NCBI RefSeq assembly: GCF_001083785.1
Contig: NZ_LAVL01000061.1
Location: 1 to 46,888, forward strand
Length of the DNA stretch: 46,888 nt
DNA from: Nonomuraea sp. SBT364
Lineage (GTDB): Bacteria; Actinomycetota; Actinomycetes; Streptosporangiales; Streptosporangiaceae
Direction of reading: 5' to 3'
Shown here: positions 30,817-37,980 of the stretch, in pieces
Numbering within the stretch: the stretch's first letter is position 1
Layout: the number at the start of each line of letters is the position of its first letter
The notes under the pieces: model-generated
Databases searched by the model: none
Seen by the model: the letters and a program-made list of their open reading frames with translations, nothing else
Told to the model about the DNA's origin: nothing
Made by a program: the position numbers and the translations under genes

Positions 30817-32166
30817 TCACAGCGCGTCGGCTATCGCGGGCAGGACGTTCAGGTGCACGCGCAGCCGCGAGACGGGCAGCCGCACGAGCCTGCCGTTCAG
30901 CTCCTCCACCAGCCTCGCGCCGCGCGCTCGGCCGCTGACGAGCACCGTCACCGGCACGTCGGGGAAGGCGTGCTCGGCACGGATGACGCGCAGGTCGGCG
31001 GCCATGTCGCGGCGCGCGAGCCACTCCCCCGCGGCGGCGGCCAGCACCCGCCCCTGGCTGTGGAGACCGTGGGTGTCGGCGGTCCCGCACAGCAGCCGGT
31101 GCGCCACCGGACCGGCGACGCGGGCCAGCGCCGCCGCGCCCCAGGTGCCGCCCAGCGCGGGCAGCCAGCGGCCGAGCGTCCTGCCGGGCGAGGACGTGCC
31201 CCGCGCGCCTCTGGGGGCCGCCGCGGGGTCCACGAGGACGAGCGCGGACACCCGCAGCGGGTGCAGCCTGGCGAACGCCTCGGCGTGCCAGGCGGCGGCC
31301 CGGTGCGCGACGACGGCGACCCGCTCGGGGTGCTCGGGGGCCAGCGCCGCCAGCCGCGCCGCCTCGCCGTGCAGCGTGGGCGGCACCGGCGAGGCCGGGC
31401 TGAGCCCCAGCCCCGGCCGGTCGAACCTGATCACGGTGTGCGTGCGGGCCAGCTCGCCGGCGACGCCGTCCCAGTGGCACCACGCCGCCGCGGGCCCTCC
31501 GGCGATCAGTACGGCCGGCCCCCGGCCCTGCCGTACGACGTGCGGGTGGACGGGCGCCGGGACGGGCGCGTCCGAGACGAGCAGCCGCAGCGCCGCGTAC
31601 ACCAGCCACGCGGCGACGATCAGGAACTGCGCGCGCTGAGCCAGGCCGGCCAGCTGACCGGCGGCCACGGCCGTGGCGGTGAAGGCGGTGAACCCGGCGG
31701 CCAGGCCCGCGATGATCCAGGCCGGCCAGGTGCGCCAGCGGACGGCCAGGAGCGCCATGGCGAGCGGCGCGGCGGCGGCCGCCAGCACCCCGGTCACGAC
31801 GTGCGCGTGGTGGGCGGCCGACAGCGGCCCGCGCCCGCACGCCGGGGAGCTCAGCGCGGCGCAGTCCATCGGGAACAGGCCGCCGGCGATCGTCAGCACG
31901 CCGAACGCGGCCAGCGTCAGCCAGCCCGCCCACTCCCGCCCGATCCTCGGCACCAGCGCCACCCCGGCCACGCAGGCGAGCCCGGACAGCACGTCGCTGG
32001 TCCGGAACAGGCGTGTCCACGGCTGGTCACGGGCGGCCAGCTCGCTGACGTAGCCGTGCGCCCGGTCGACCGCCGGCGTGGTGAACTGGCCGGTGATCCA
32101 CGCCGAGTACAGCACGGCGGCCACGATGAACCCGGAAGCCGCGAGCACGTACAATCTTCGCTCCAC
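30817..32166 (-). CDS. DUF998 membrane domain fused to a serine-less alpha/beta hydrolase domain
   Basis: A 449-residue fusion. Residues 1-197 are a DUF998-type membrane domain with about six helices and the family motif FPMDCAAL. Residues 205-449 look like an alpha/beta hydrolase: LIAGGPAAAWCHWDGVAGEL, then VIRFDRPGLGLSP. The nucleophile elbow, normally GHSxG, reads AHRAA (about 287-291), with Arg at the serine position, so hydrolase activity is unlikely. An Asp-bearing strand (ALVLVDPA) remains. It may be a membrane sensor or scaffold. It lies 25 bases downstream of pspAB in the same direction, after a palindrome, so it may be an accessory gene of the envelope-stress cluster or have its own control. 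Confidence 0.8.
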   Translation of the reverse strand: MERRLYVLAASGFIVAAVLYSAWITGQFTTPAVDRAHGYVSELAARDQPWTRLFRTSDVLSGLACVAGVALVPRIGREWAGWLTLAAFGVLTIAGGLFPMDCAALSSPACGRGPLSAAHHAHVVTGVLAAAAAPLAMALLAVRWRTWPAWIIAGLAAGFTAFTATAVAAGQLAGLAQRAQFLIVAAWLVYAALRLLVSDAPVPAPVHPHVVRQGRGPAVLIAGGPAAAWCHWDGVAGELARTHTVIRFDRPGLGLSPASPVPPTLHGEAARLAALAPEHPERVAVVAHRAAAWHAEAFARLHPLRVSALVLVDPAAAPRGARGTSSPGRTLGRWLPALGGTWGAAALARVAGPVAHRLLCGTADTHGLHSQGRVLAAAAGEWLARRDMAADLRVIRAEHAFPDVPVTVLVSGRARGARLVEELNGRLVRLPVSRLRVHLNVLPAIADAL

Positions 32167-32182
32167 GTGATGATTACATCAC
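32167..32182. promoter_or_regulatory. Palindrome abutting the start of the DUF998 fusion gene
   Basis: GTGATG-ATTA-CATCAC, a perfect 6-4-6 dyad that ends directly at the start codon (GTG 32166), in the 25-base gap after pspAB. The size fits a GntR- or MarR-like operator, and its position would let a bound protein block initiation. The regulator is unknown. Confidence 0.35.
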
Positions 32183-32191
32183 CGTGGGTGC

Positions 32192-32749
32192 TCAGAGTCC
32201 GGGAGCGCCCCAGACCGGGAACCAGCGGCCGAGGTCCTCCTCCAGCGGCAGCTCGCCCGCGAGCACGCCCCTGACCTGCAGCTCCAGCGCGTTGTCGCGG
32301 CGGTCGCCGCCCAGCGGCGCGAACGGGTAGAAGGTGCCGCGTTTGTAGAGGTAGACGACGGCCAGCCGCCTGCCGTCGGGGCCGGCGAACGACACCAGCG
32401 AGCACAGCAGCGACGGGCCGAACCCGGCCGACTCCAGCGAGGAGTTGACCGCGTGCAGCTCGGTGACCAGGTCGCCGAGCAGGTCGGGCGCGCGCCGCAC
32501 CAGCAGCCAGGTGTATCCGTAGCCGTCGTCGGACTCCTCGACGCGGCCGCCGAGCAGGGCCTTGACGTCCTGCTCCAGGCGGGCGAAGGCACCGCCCTCG
32601 GCCGCCCGGAACGCCACCGAGCCGAGCCCGGTCGGCACGAGCCCGGTCGCCGCCTGGAGCGTCACGGCCGCTGACGGCAGCGCGAACAGCGCGTCCAGGT
32701 CGGGCTTGGCCGGCTTGGAACGGCCCAGGATCGCGTCGAGCCAGCCCAT
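32192..32749 (-). CDS. pspAB: PspA-associated protein PspAB
   Basis: A 185-residue soluble protein matching the PspAB family that accompanies PspA and HtpX in actinobacteria. It starts MGWLDAILGRSKP and has the conserved central region DGYGYTWLLVRR and the late VYLYKRGTFYPFAPLGG. No membrane helix, catalytic motif or metal site is obvious. It starts five bases after the htpX stop. Its biochemical role is unknown; the operon implies action in membrane-stress responses. Confidence 0.85.
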   Translation of the reverse strand: MGWLDAILGRSKPAKPDLDALFALPSAAVTLQAATGLVPTGLGSVAFRAAEGGAFARLEQDVKALLGGRVEESDDGYGYTWLLVRRAPDLLGDLVTELHAVNSSLESAGFGPSLLCSLVSFAGPDGRRLAVVYLYKRGTFYPFAPLGGDRRDNALELQVRGVLAGELPLEEDLGRWFPVWGAPGL

Positions 32750-32754
32750 CGTCG

Positions 32755-33654
32755 TCAGCCCCTTCCGAGCTGCGCGGAGATGCGCGCGAGCTGCTCCAGC
32801 CGCCGTTCGAGCGGCGGGTGCGTGGAGAACAGGTTGGCCACCGTCTGCCCCTTGGCCAGCGCCGGGGCGAAGTAGAAGGCGTTGAACGGCTCGGCCTCAC
32901 GCAGGTCGCGGGTCGGGATCCGGGCCATGTCGCCGGACACCTTGGTCAGCGCGCTGGCCAGCGCCGACGGCTGCTGCGTGAGCAGGGCGCCGGCCCGGTC
33001 GGCCGACAGCTCCCGGTAACGCGACAGGGCGCGGGTGAGGACGAAGCTGATCGCGTACACCAGGACCGAGACGAGCATGATGATCAGGCCGATGGGCAGG
33101 CCGCCCTGGCCGTTCTGGCGGCGGCCGCCGAGGCCCGTGTAGAGGGCGACGCGCGTCATGAGCCCGGCCACGATGCCCAGGAACGAGGCGATCGTCATCA
33201 CCGCCACGTCGCGGTGCGCGACATGGGACAGCTCGTGGGCCAGCACGCCCTCGAGCTCACGCGGCTCCAGGCGGCGCAGGATGCCGGTCGTCACGCAGAC
33301 GACGGCCTTCTTCTGGTTGCGGCCGGTGGCGAAGGCGTTGGGCACGTCGGAATGGGCGATCGCGACGCGCGGCTTCGGCATGTCGGCCAGCGCGCACAGC
33401 CGGTCGATCAGGCCGTGCAGCTCGGGGGCCTCCTGGGGCGAGACCTCCCGCCCGTGCATCGCGTAGAGCGCGATGCGGTCGGACAGGAAGTACTGCGCGA
33501 GCAGCAGGGCCCCCGCGATGACCAGCACGGTCAGCGCCCGCACGCCCAGGGCGACGAGGATGCCGACGAACACCACGTAGAGCAGGCCGAGCAGGAACAT
33601 CGTCGCGACCATGCGGCGGGTCAGGCCGCGGTCGGCCGCGAACCGGGTGCGCAC
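32755..33654 (-). CDS. htpX: Membrane zinc metalloprotease HtpX
   Basis: A 299-residue M48 family protease for quality control of membrane proteins. Helices at about 15-35, 38-55, 145-165 and 185-205 flank the catalytic site: HELSHVAHRD with the two zinc His, and the downstream Glu in YRELSADRAGA. The actinobacterial start TRRMVATMFLLGLLYVVF is present. GTG 33654 lies four bases after the pspAA stop, so it is read in the same operon as pspA. Confidence 0.95.
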   Translation of the reverse strand: MRTRFAADRGLTRRMVATMFLLGLLYVVFVGILVALGVRALTVLVIAGALLLAQYFLSDRIALYAMHGREVSPQEAPELHGLIDRLCALADMPKPRVAIAHSDVPNAFATGRNQKKAVVCVTTGILRRLEPRELEGVLAHELSHVAHRDVAVMTIASFLGIVAGLMTRVALYTGLGGRRQNGQGGLPIGLIIMLVSVLVYAISFVLTRALSRYRELSADRAGALLTQQPSALASALTKVSGDMARIPTRDLREAEPFNAFYFAPALAKGQTVANLFSTHPPLERRLEQLARISAQLGRG

Positions 33655-33658
33655 GGGC

Positions 33659-33937
33659 TCAGCCCGGGATGAGGCCCTGGTCGCCCAGCATCTCCCGGAC
33701 TTCCTCGATCGAGGCGTCCGCGGGGGGAAGGATCAGCTCTGACGGCTCAAGGCTGTCGTCGGGAAGCGCCTTGCCCACGTGGCGCACCTTGTCGAGCAGG
33801 GCGTGCAGCTTGACGCGAAAGGCCTTCTCGTCATCGGAGTCGATGGCGGCCTCGAGCTCGCTGTCGAGCTCGTTGAGCACCGCGATGTCGTCGGCCGAGA
33901 TGTCGATCTGGCCCTCGCCCATGATCCTGACGATCAT
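33659..33937 (-). CDS. pspAA: PspA-associated protein PspAA
   Basis: A 92-residue acidic protein matching PspAA. It starts MIVRIMGEGQIDISADDIAVLNELD and ends with the conserved ILPPADASIEEVREML. The family partners PspA in actinobacteria and archaea and is thought to control it; the mechanism is not known. ATG 33937 overlaps the pspA stop codon (ATGA). Confidence 0.9.
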   Translation of the reverse strand: MIVRIMGEGQIDISADDIAVLNELDSELEAAIDSDDEKAFRVKLHALLDKVRHVGKALPDDSLEPSELILPPADASIEEVREMLGDQGLIPG

Positions 33938-34740
33938 GCGCCCTCCCCCGGCTGGCGCAGCTGCTGCGTCTGCTGGTTGGGCTGGGGCTGCTGCTGCGGC
34001 TGCTGCTGGCCGGGCTCGATGGCGCCCTGCGGGGCCGGGCCCTGGCCGAGCTCGGCCTTCATCCTGGCCAGCTCCAGCTCGACGTCCATGCCGCCGCCCA
34101 TCCGGTCGAGCTCGGCCTGGATGTCGTCGCCGCGGGTGCCGCTGAAGTCGTCGAGCGCGCCGGAGGCGAGCAGCTCGTCGATGGCGCCGGCGCGGGCCTG
34201 CATCTGGGCCGTCTTGTCTTCCGCCCGCTGGATCGCCAGGCCGACGTCGCCCATCTCCTCGGAGATGCCGGAGAACGCCTCGTTGATGCGGGTCTGCGCC
34301 TCGGCGGCGGTGTAGGTCGCCTTGATGGTCTCCTTCTTGGTGCGGAAGGAGTCGACCTTGGCCTGCAGCCGCTGGGAGGCCGTGGTGAGCTTCTCCTCCT
34401 CGGCCTGCAGGTTGTCATGCTGCACGCGCAGATCGGCGATCTGCGACTGCAGGCCGGAGCGGCGCGACAGCGCCTCACGGGCGAGGTCTTCACGCCCCAC
34501 CGACAGCGCCTTGCGGCCCTGCTCCTCCAGCCGCTTGCCTTGCTGCTCCAGACCGTTGATCTGCAGCTCCACACGCTTGCGAGAGGTGGCGACGTCCGCC
34601 ACGCCACGACGCACCTTCTGCAGCAGCTCCAGCTGCCGCTGATAGGAGTAGTCGAGGGTCTCGCGTGGATCCTCCATTTTGTCCAGGGCCTTGTTGGCCT
34701 TGGACTTGAAGATCATCGAAAGTCTCTTCATCACGCTCAT
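33934..34740 (-). CDS. pspA: Phage shock protein A homologue PspA (ESCRT-III-like)
   Basis: A 268-residue PspA/IM30/Vipp1-family protein. Residues 1-25 (MKRLSMIFKSKANKALDKM) form the amphipathic membrane-binding helix, and about 26-225 is the helical hairpin and coiled-coil body that builds membrane-coating polymers. It ends in a Gln/Pro-rich tail (about 240-268), a low-complexity extension absent from E. coli PspA. It heads pspA-pspAA-htpX-pspAB. ATG 34740 is used; ATG 34731 is possible. The operon senses and repairs envelope damage. No PspF- or ClgR-type site could be recognised upstream. Confidence 0.95.
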   Translation of the reverse strand: MSVMKRLSMIFKSKANKALDKMEDPRETLDYSYQRQLELLQKVRRGVADVATSRKRVELQINGLEQQGKRLEEQGRKALSVGREDLAREALSRRSGLQSQIADLRVQHDNLQAEEEKLTTASQRLQAKVDSFRTKKETIKATYTAAEAQTRINEAFSGISEEMGDVGLAIQRAEDKTAQMQARAGAIDELLASGALDDFSGTRGDDIQAELDRMGGGMDVELELARMKAELGQGPAPQGAIEPGQQQPQQQPQPNQQTQQLRQPGEGA

Positions 34741-34809
34741 GCGCGTCGGCCGTCCCCTTCTTAGGTCGTGCTGTCGTTCACCCACTGCAGCGCAGCCTGC
34801 CTTGGGATT

Positions 34810-34815
34810 ACCCTA
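34810..34815 (-). promoter_or_regulatory. Candidate promoter of the psp operon
   Basis: On the minus strand a TAGGGT hexamer (plus 34810-34815) lies about 70 bases before the pspA start. It would give a leader of roughly 60 bases. No convincing -35. The overlap with the divergent gene's promoter region suggests coordinated control, which is a guess. Confidence 0.25.
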
Positions 34816-34854
34816 CGCATAACGCACGGGGGCGTCACTAAGTTGCACTCCAGG

Positions 34855-34867
34855 TAGGGTTGACGTC
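34855..34867 (+). promoter_or_regulatory. Leaderless promoter of the DUF3043 gene
   Basis: TAGGGT (34855-34860) ends seven bases before GTG 34868. No ribosome binding site. Confidence 0.45.
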
Positions 34868-35479
34868 GTGTTGCGACGCCGTTCCCAAACCTCCGTGGAC
34901 GACACCCCCGTCCCCGTTGACGATCCTAAGCCCCAAGGTAAGGGTCGTCCCACACCCAAGCGCCGAGATGCCGAAGGCAGACGGCGCCAGCTGGTCAGCG
35001 CGCCGAAAGACCGCAAGGAGGCTTATCGGCAGATGCGCGCCAAGCAGGCCGCCGAGCGCGACCGGGCCCGGCGCGGCATGCTGGCCGGTGACGAGCGCTA
35101 CTTCCCGGCCCGTGACAAGGGCGCCGCGCGCAAGTTCGCCCGCGACTGGGTCGACTCGCGCCGGCTGCCGAGCCAGTACTTCCTGCCCTTCTCGCTACTG
35201 ATCCTGCTCGCGACCTGGGTGCCGTGGCCGATGTCGGTCCGCGTCCAGGTGCTCAACGCGGTGATCGTGTTCGGCTGGCCGGTCATGATGATCGGCGTCG
35301 TCTTCACCTCCGGCTACGTGGCCTGGAAGGTGAAGAAGGAGGTCGCGGCCAAGCTGCCCAACGAGAGCCTCAAGGGCGTGGGCTTCTACGCGGCGATGCG
35401 GGCGCTGCAGATCCGCAAGCTCCGCTTCCCGCCGCCCCAGCTGCTGCCGGGCGGCAAGCCGGTGCCGCCCAAGAAGTAG
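34868..35479 (+). CDS. DUF3043 two-helix membrane protein
   Basis: A 203-residue actinobacterial protein. A long basic cytoplasmic N-terminus (Lys/Arg/Gln-rich, about 1-95, with EAYRQMRAKQAAERDRARRGMLAGDERY) is followed by two membrane helices (about 105-122 and 128-150) and a short C-terminus ending PPPQLLPGGKPVPPKK. This matches DUF3043. Function unknown; the basic N-terminus could contact nucleic acid or the acidic membrane. It is divergent from the psp operon. Confidence 0.88.
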   Translation: MLRRRSQTSVDDTPVPVDDPKPQGKGRPTPKRRDAEGRRRQLVSAPKDRKEAYRQMRAKQAAERDRARRGMLAGDERYFPARDKGAARKFARDWVDSRRLPSQYFLPFSLLILLATWVPWPMSVRVQVLNAVIVFGWPVMMIGVVFTSGYVAWKVKKEVAAKLPNESLKGVGFYAAMRALQIRKLRFPPPQLLPGGKPVPPKK

Positions 35480-35504
35480 CCCGCCGGGCACTTCGCCGCC
35501 GCGG

Positions 35505-36449
35505 TCATCGCGTGTGCGTCCACCGCAGGACGCCGCGCCTGACCGCGGGGCGGCGGCCGTCGATCGGCGTGCCCGTCTCCAGGGCCACCGCGACCGCGCG
35601 CATCATCGCGTAGTAGGTCGGGCGGCCGGACGTCCCCGCCGGGCCGGTGACCGCATAGCCGCCGCGCCCCGGGAGACGCCCGAACGGGATGATCCCGGCG
35701 TCCCATCCCCCGGCGGGCGCGGTCGTGGCGGCGTGCGCGCACCTGAGCCGCCAGGCGTCCCTGATCTCCCGTACGCCGAGGTTGATCGCTCCGCCGAAGC
35801 CGAAGCCGCGGGCGCCGTCGTGGCGCAGCAGCGAGGCCCGCAGGTCGTCGGGGAACTTCACGCCCATCTGCGCCTCGGCGACCGCGATCGTGCGCGCCCT
35901 GCCGGGGCGGCCGAGCGCGGCGTGCGTCCTCGGGGCGTTGGCCCTGAGCCACCGTTCGATGCGCCGCCACTGCCGGTCGACGGCCCGCTTGACCCGCGGG
36001 TCCACCGGCCGGACCGTCACGGCCCCGCGCGGGGGTGCGCAGGGGTCCGGCTCCCCGGCCTGTAACTCCCGCGAGGTCGGACCGTCAGGCTCGGGCGGCC
36101 CGGAGGGCGCGGCGCCGCCAGGCTCCGCGGCGGCGTGCCGTACGGGACCGCTCACGGAGGCGAACGTGTCGCGCACGGACTGGCCCGGCCATGCCCCGGG
36201 CCCGAGGTACGCCAGGGCGGCCAGCACGGCCACCGTGGCCGCCACGAGCGCGCCGAGCCGGCCGAGCTTTCCGGGCCGCAGGCGCGGACGCGGGCGCGAC
36301 GTGGAACCGGGCGCGTAGTCGAGCGCGGCGTCGAGCGCGGCGCCGGGGGCGGGCGGCTCGGTCCGGGGCAGGCGGGCGCGGCGGCGCAGCCGCACGGCGA
36401 TCGCCGCCAGGACGGCGGCGGTGAGCGCCGCCCGGAGGAGATTGGGCAC
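35505..36449 (-). CDS. Membrane-anchored SUKH/SMI1-KNR4-like protein
   Basis: A 314-residue protein. Helices at about 5-20 and 66-82 enclose a basic cytoplasmic loop (RLRRRARL), so the C-terminus is probably outside. A Pro/Gly-rich linker (about 85-140) leads to a SUKH domain (about 150-310): DRQWRRIERWLRANAP, the start of the helix; IAVAEAQMGVKFPDDLRASLLRHDGA, the signature of the SMI1/KNR4 fold; then GGAINLGVREIRDAW. SUKH proteins are usually small cytoplasmic immunity or signalling proteins, so a surface-anchored version is uncommon. GTG 36449 is preceded by TAAGGT at six bases. It is divergent from the aldo/keto reductase. Confidence 0.75.
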   Translation of the reverse strand: MPNLLRAALTAAVLAAIAVRLRRRARLPRTEPPAPGAALDAALDYAPGSTSRPRPRLRPGKLGRLGALVAATVAVLAALAYLGPGAWPGQSVRDTFASVSGPVRHAAAEPGGAAPSGPPEPDGPTSRELQAGEPDPCAPPRGAVTVRPVDPRVKRAVDRQWRRIERWLRANAPRTHAALGRPGRARTIAVAEAQMGVKFPDDLRASLLRHDGARGFGFGGAINLGVREIRDAWRLRCAHAATTAPAGGWDAGIIPFGRLPGRGGYAVTGPAGTSGRPTYYAMMRAVAVALETGTPIDGRRPAVRRGVLRWTHTR

Positions 36450-36539
36450 CGGCCGACCTTATCGCCCCGGACCGACGGACGATCTCCGCCCAACGCCCCT
36501 GGTGACCGTTATGCCGGGACACCCCCTAAGGTCGGATGT
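36450..36539. promoter_or_regulatory. Divergent leaderless promoters with the same TAAGGTCGG box
   Basis: On the minus strand TAAGGT (plus 36456-36461) ends six bases before GTG 36449. On the plus strand TAAGGT (36527-36532) ends seven bases before ATG 36540. The nine bases TAAGGTCGG are identical in both. Each fits a leaderless start. Confidence 0.5.
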
Positions 36540-37541
36540 ATGGAATTCCGTCACCTCGGCCGCAGCGGTCTCATGGTCAGCGAGATCAGCTACGGCAACT
36601 GGCTCACTCACGGCTCCCAGGTCGAGGAGGACGCCGCCAAGCAGTGCGTGCAGGCGGCTCTCGACGAGGGGATCACCACGTTCGACACCGCCGACGTCTA
36701 CGCGGGAACGAAGGCGGAGGAGGTGCTCGGCAGGGCGCTCAAGGGCGTCCGCAGGGAGTCGCTGGAGATCTTCACCAAGGTCTACTGGCCCACGGGCAAG
36801 GGCCCCAACGACCGCGGCCTGTCGCGCAAGCACATCACCGAGTCGATCAACGGCTCGCTGCGCCGCCTGCAGACCGACTACGTCGACCTCTACCAGGCGC
36901 ACCGCTTCGACCACGAGACGCCGCTGGAGGAGACGCTCAAGACGTTCGACGACCTGGTGCGGCAGGGCAAGGTCCTGTACGTCGGCGTCAGCGAGTGGAC
37001 CGCCGGCCAGATCGCCGACGCGCTCAGCATCGCCGACGAGATGGGCTTCGACCGGATCGTGTCGAACCAGCCGCAGTACTCGATGCTGTGGCGGGTCATC
37101 GAGTCGGAGATCGTGCCGCTGAGCGAGCGCGAGGGCGTCAGCCAGATCGTCTGGTCGCCGATCGCGCAGGGCGTGCTCACCGGCAAGTACGTGCCCGGCC
37201 AGGCCCTGCCCGAGGGCTCGCGGGCGACGGACGCCGCCGGCGGCAGCGGCATGATCGCCCGGTTCATGAAGGACGACGTGCTGGCCCGCGTGCAGGAGCT
37301 CAAGCCGATCGCCGCCGACCTGGGCCTGTCGATGGCGCAGCTCGCGGTCGCGTGGGTCCTGCAGAACCCGAACGTCGCCAGCGCCATCGTCGGCGCCTCC
37401 CGCCCCGAGCAGGTGCGCGACAACGTCAAGGCGGCGGGCGTCAAGCTCGACGCCGAGGTGATGAAGCGGATCGACGACGTGGTGGCGCCCATCATGGAGC
37501 GCGACCCGGCCAAGACCGTCAGCCCGGCCAAGCGCCCGTAG
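36540..37541 (+). CDS. Aldo/keto reductase, KCNAB-like
   Basis: A 333-residue NADPH-dependent oxidoreductase with TIM-barrel fold. The catalytic tetrad lies in FDTADVYAGTKAEEVLG (Asp, Tyr), IFTKVYW (Lys) and YQAHRFD (His). NADPH-site residues are in WSPIAQGVLTGKY and IVGASRPEQVRDN. It resembles the voltage-gated potassium channel beta-like group. Substrate unknown. Start by leaderless promoter (TAAGGT). A bidirectional terminator follows the stop codon. Confidence 0.93.
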   Translation: MEFRHLGRSGLMVSEISYGNWLTHGSQVEEDAAKQCVQAALDEGITTFDTADVYAGTKAEEVLGRALKGVRRESLEIFTKVYWPTGKGPNDRGLSRKHITESINGSLRRLQTDYVDLYQAHRFDHETPLEETLKTFDDLVRQGKVLYVGVSEWTAGQIADALSIADEMGFDRIVSNQPQYSMLWRVIESEIVPLSEREGVSQIVWSPIAQGVLTGKYVPGQALPEGSRATDAAGGSGMIARFMKDDVLARVQELKPIAADLGLSMAQLAVAWVLQNPNVASAIVGASRPEQVRDNVKAAGVKLDAEVMKRIDDVVAPIMERDPAKTVSPAKRP

Positions 37542-37557
37542 TCACGCGCACAACAGA

Positions 37558-37594
37558 AACCCCTTGAGCGGCGCATGCGCTCAAGGGGTTTTCC
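37558..37594. terminator. Bidirectional intrinsic terminator
   Basis: AACCCCTTGAGCG (37558-37570) and CGCTCAAGGGGTT (37578-37590) form a perfect 13-bp stem with a 7-base loop, followed on the plus strand by TTTTCCT and on the minus strand by TTTCTGTT. It serves the aldo/keto reductase and the convergent small gene at 37607. Confidence 0.9.
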
Positions 37595-37606
37595 TATTCT
37601 CCGCGA

Positions 37607-37813
37607 TTACTCCGGACGCAATGACAAACCCGTGTATTCGACCCGGTCCTCGTCGAGCAGGGCAACCTGTTCGACCCCGGACTCCAGCAGCTCACGCCAG
37701 TTCTCCCCCAGCCAGGACTCCGCGTCGGCCTGGCTCGGAAAAACCTCTCGCGGCAAAGGGCGATCCGTCACCTCACCACCCTGCGCGTTTTCATAACGCC
37801 ACCGCCATGTCAT
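37607..37813 (-). CDS. Small conserved actinobacterial protein of unknown function
   Basis: A 68-residue acidic protein starting MTWRWRYENAQGGEV, with a central QADAESWLGENWRELLESGVEQVALLDED and no membrane segment or metal motif. ATG 37813 has AAGGAG eight bases upstream; the frame continues to 37912 without start signals. I recognise it as a type common beside actinobacterial genes, but cannot name a function. The bidirectional terminator at 37558 ends it. Confidence 0.75.
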   Translation of the reverse strand: MTWRWRYENAQGGEVTDRPLPREVFPSQADAESWLGENWRELLESGVEQVALLDEDRVEYTGLSLRPE

Positions 37814-37980
37814 GCCATACGCTCCTTTTTCCGCGGGTTCGCCGGCGCATCCTCTCGACGGCACTGGAACCCTACTCCGGAGTTCGCAGGTCCATCGATG
37901 CCGCACGCCCATCTCCTCACCGCCGCTCCCGGGGCGGGCCGGTCGAGGGCGTGTGGCACCGGGTTTGTACGCTCGGCGCG
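37814..37980. promoter_or_regulatory. Divergent region upstream of cobU, leaderless promoter
   Basis: About 166 bases. TACGCT (37968-37973) ends seven bases before GTG 37981, so the cobU transcript is probably leaderless and has no room for a riboswitch leader. I looked for the cobalamin riboswitch B12 box and did not find it. A T-run (37830-37835 area) belongs to the minus-strand gene promoter side. Confidence 0.4.

Noticed and set aside
34741..34867. ClgR site in the psp promoter
   Set aside because: The CGC-N5-GCG pattern is not met; TGCGTTATGCG is only a partial look-alike.
37814..37980. Cobalamin riboswitch before cobU
   Set aside because: The conserved B12 box and GCCACTG core are not visible, and the -10 hexamer only seven bases before GTG 37981 points to a leaderless transcript.
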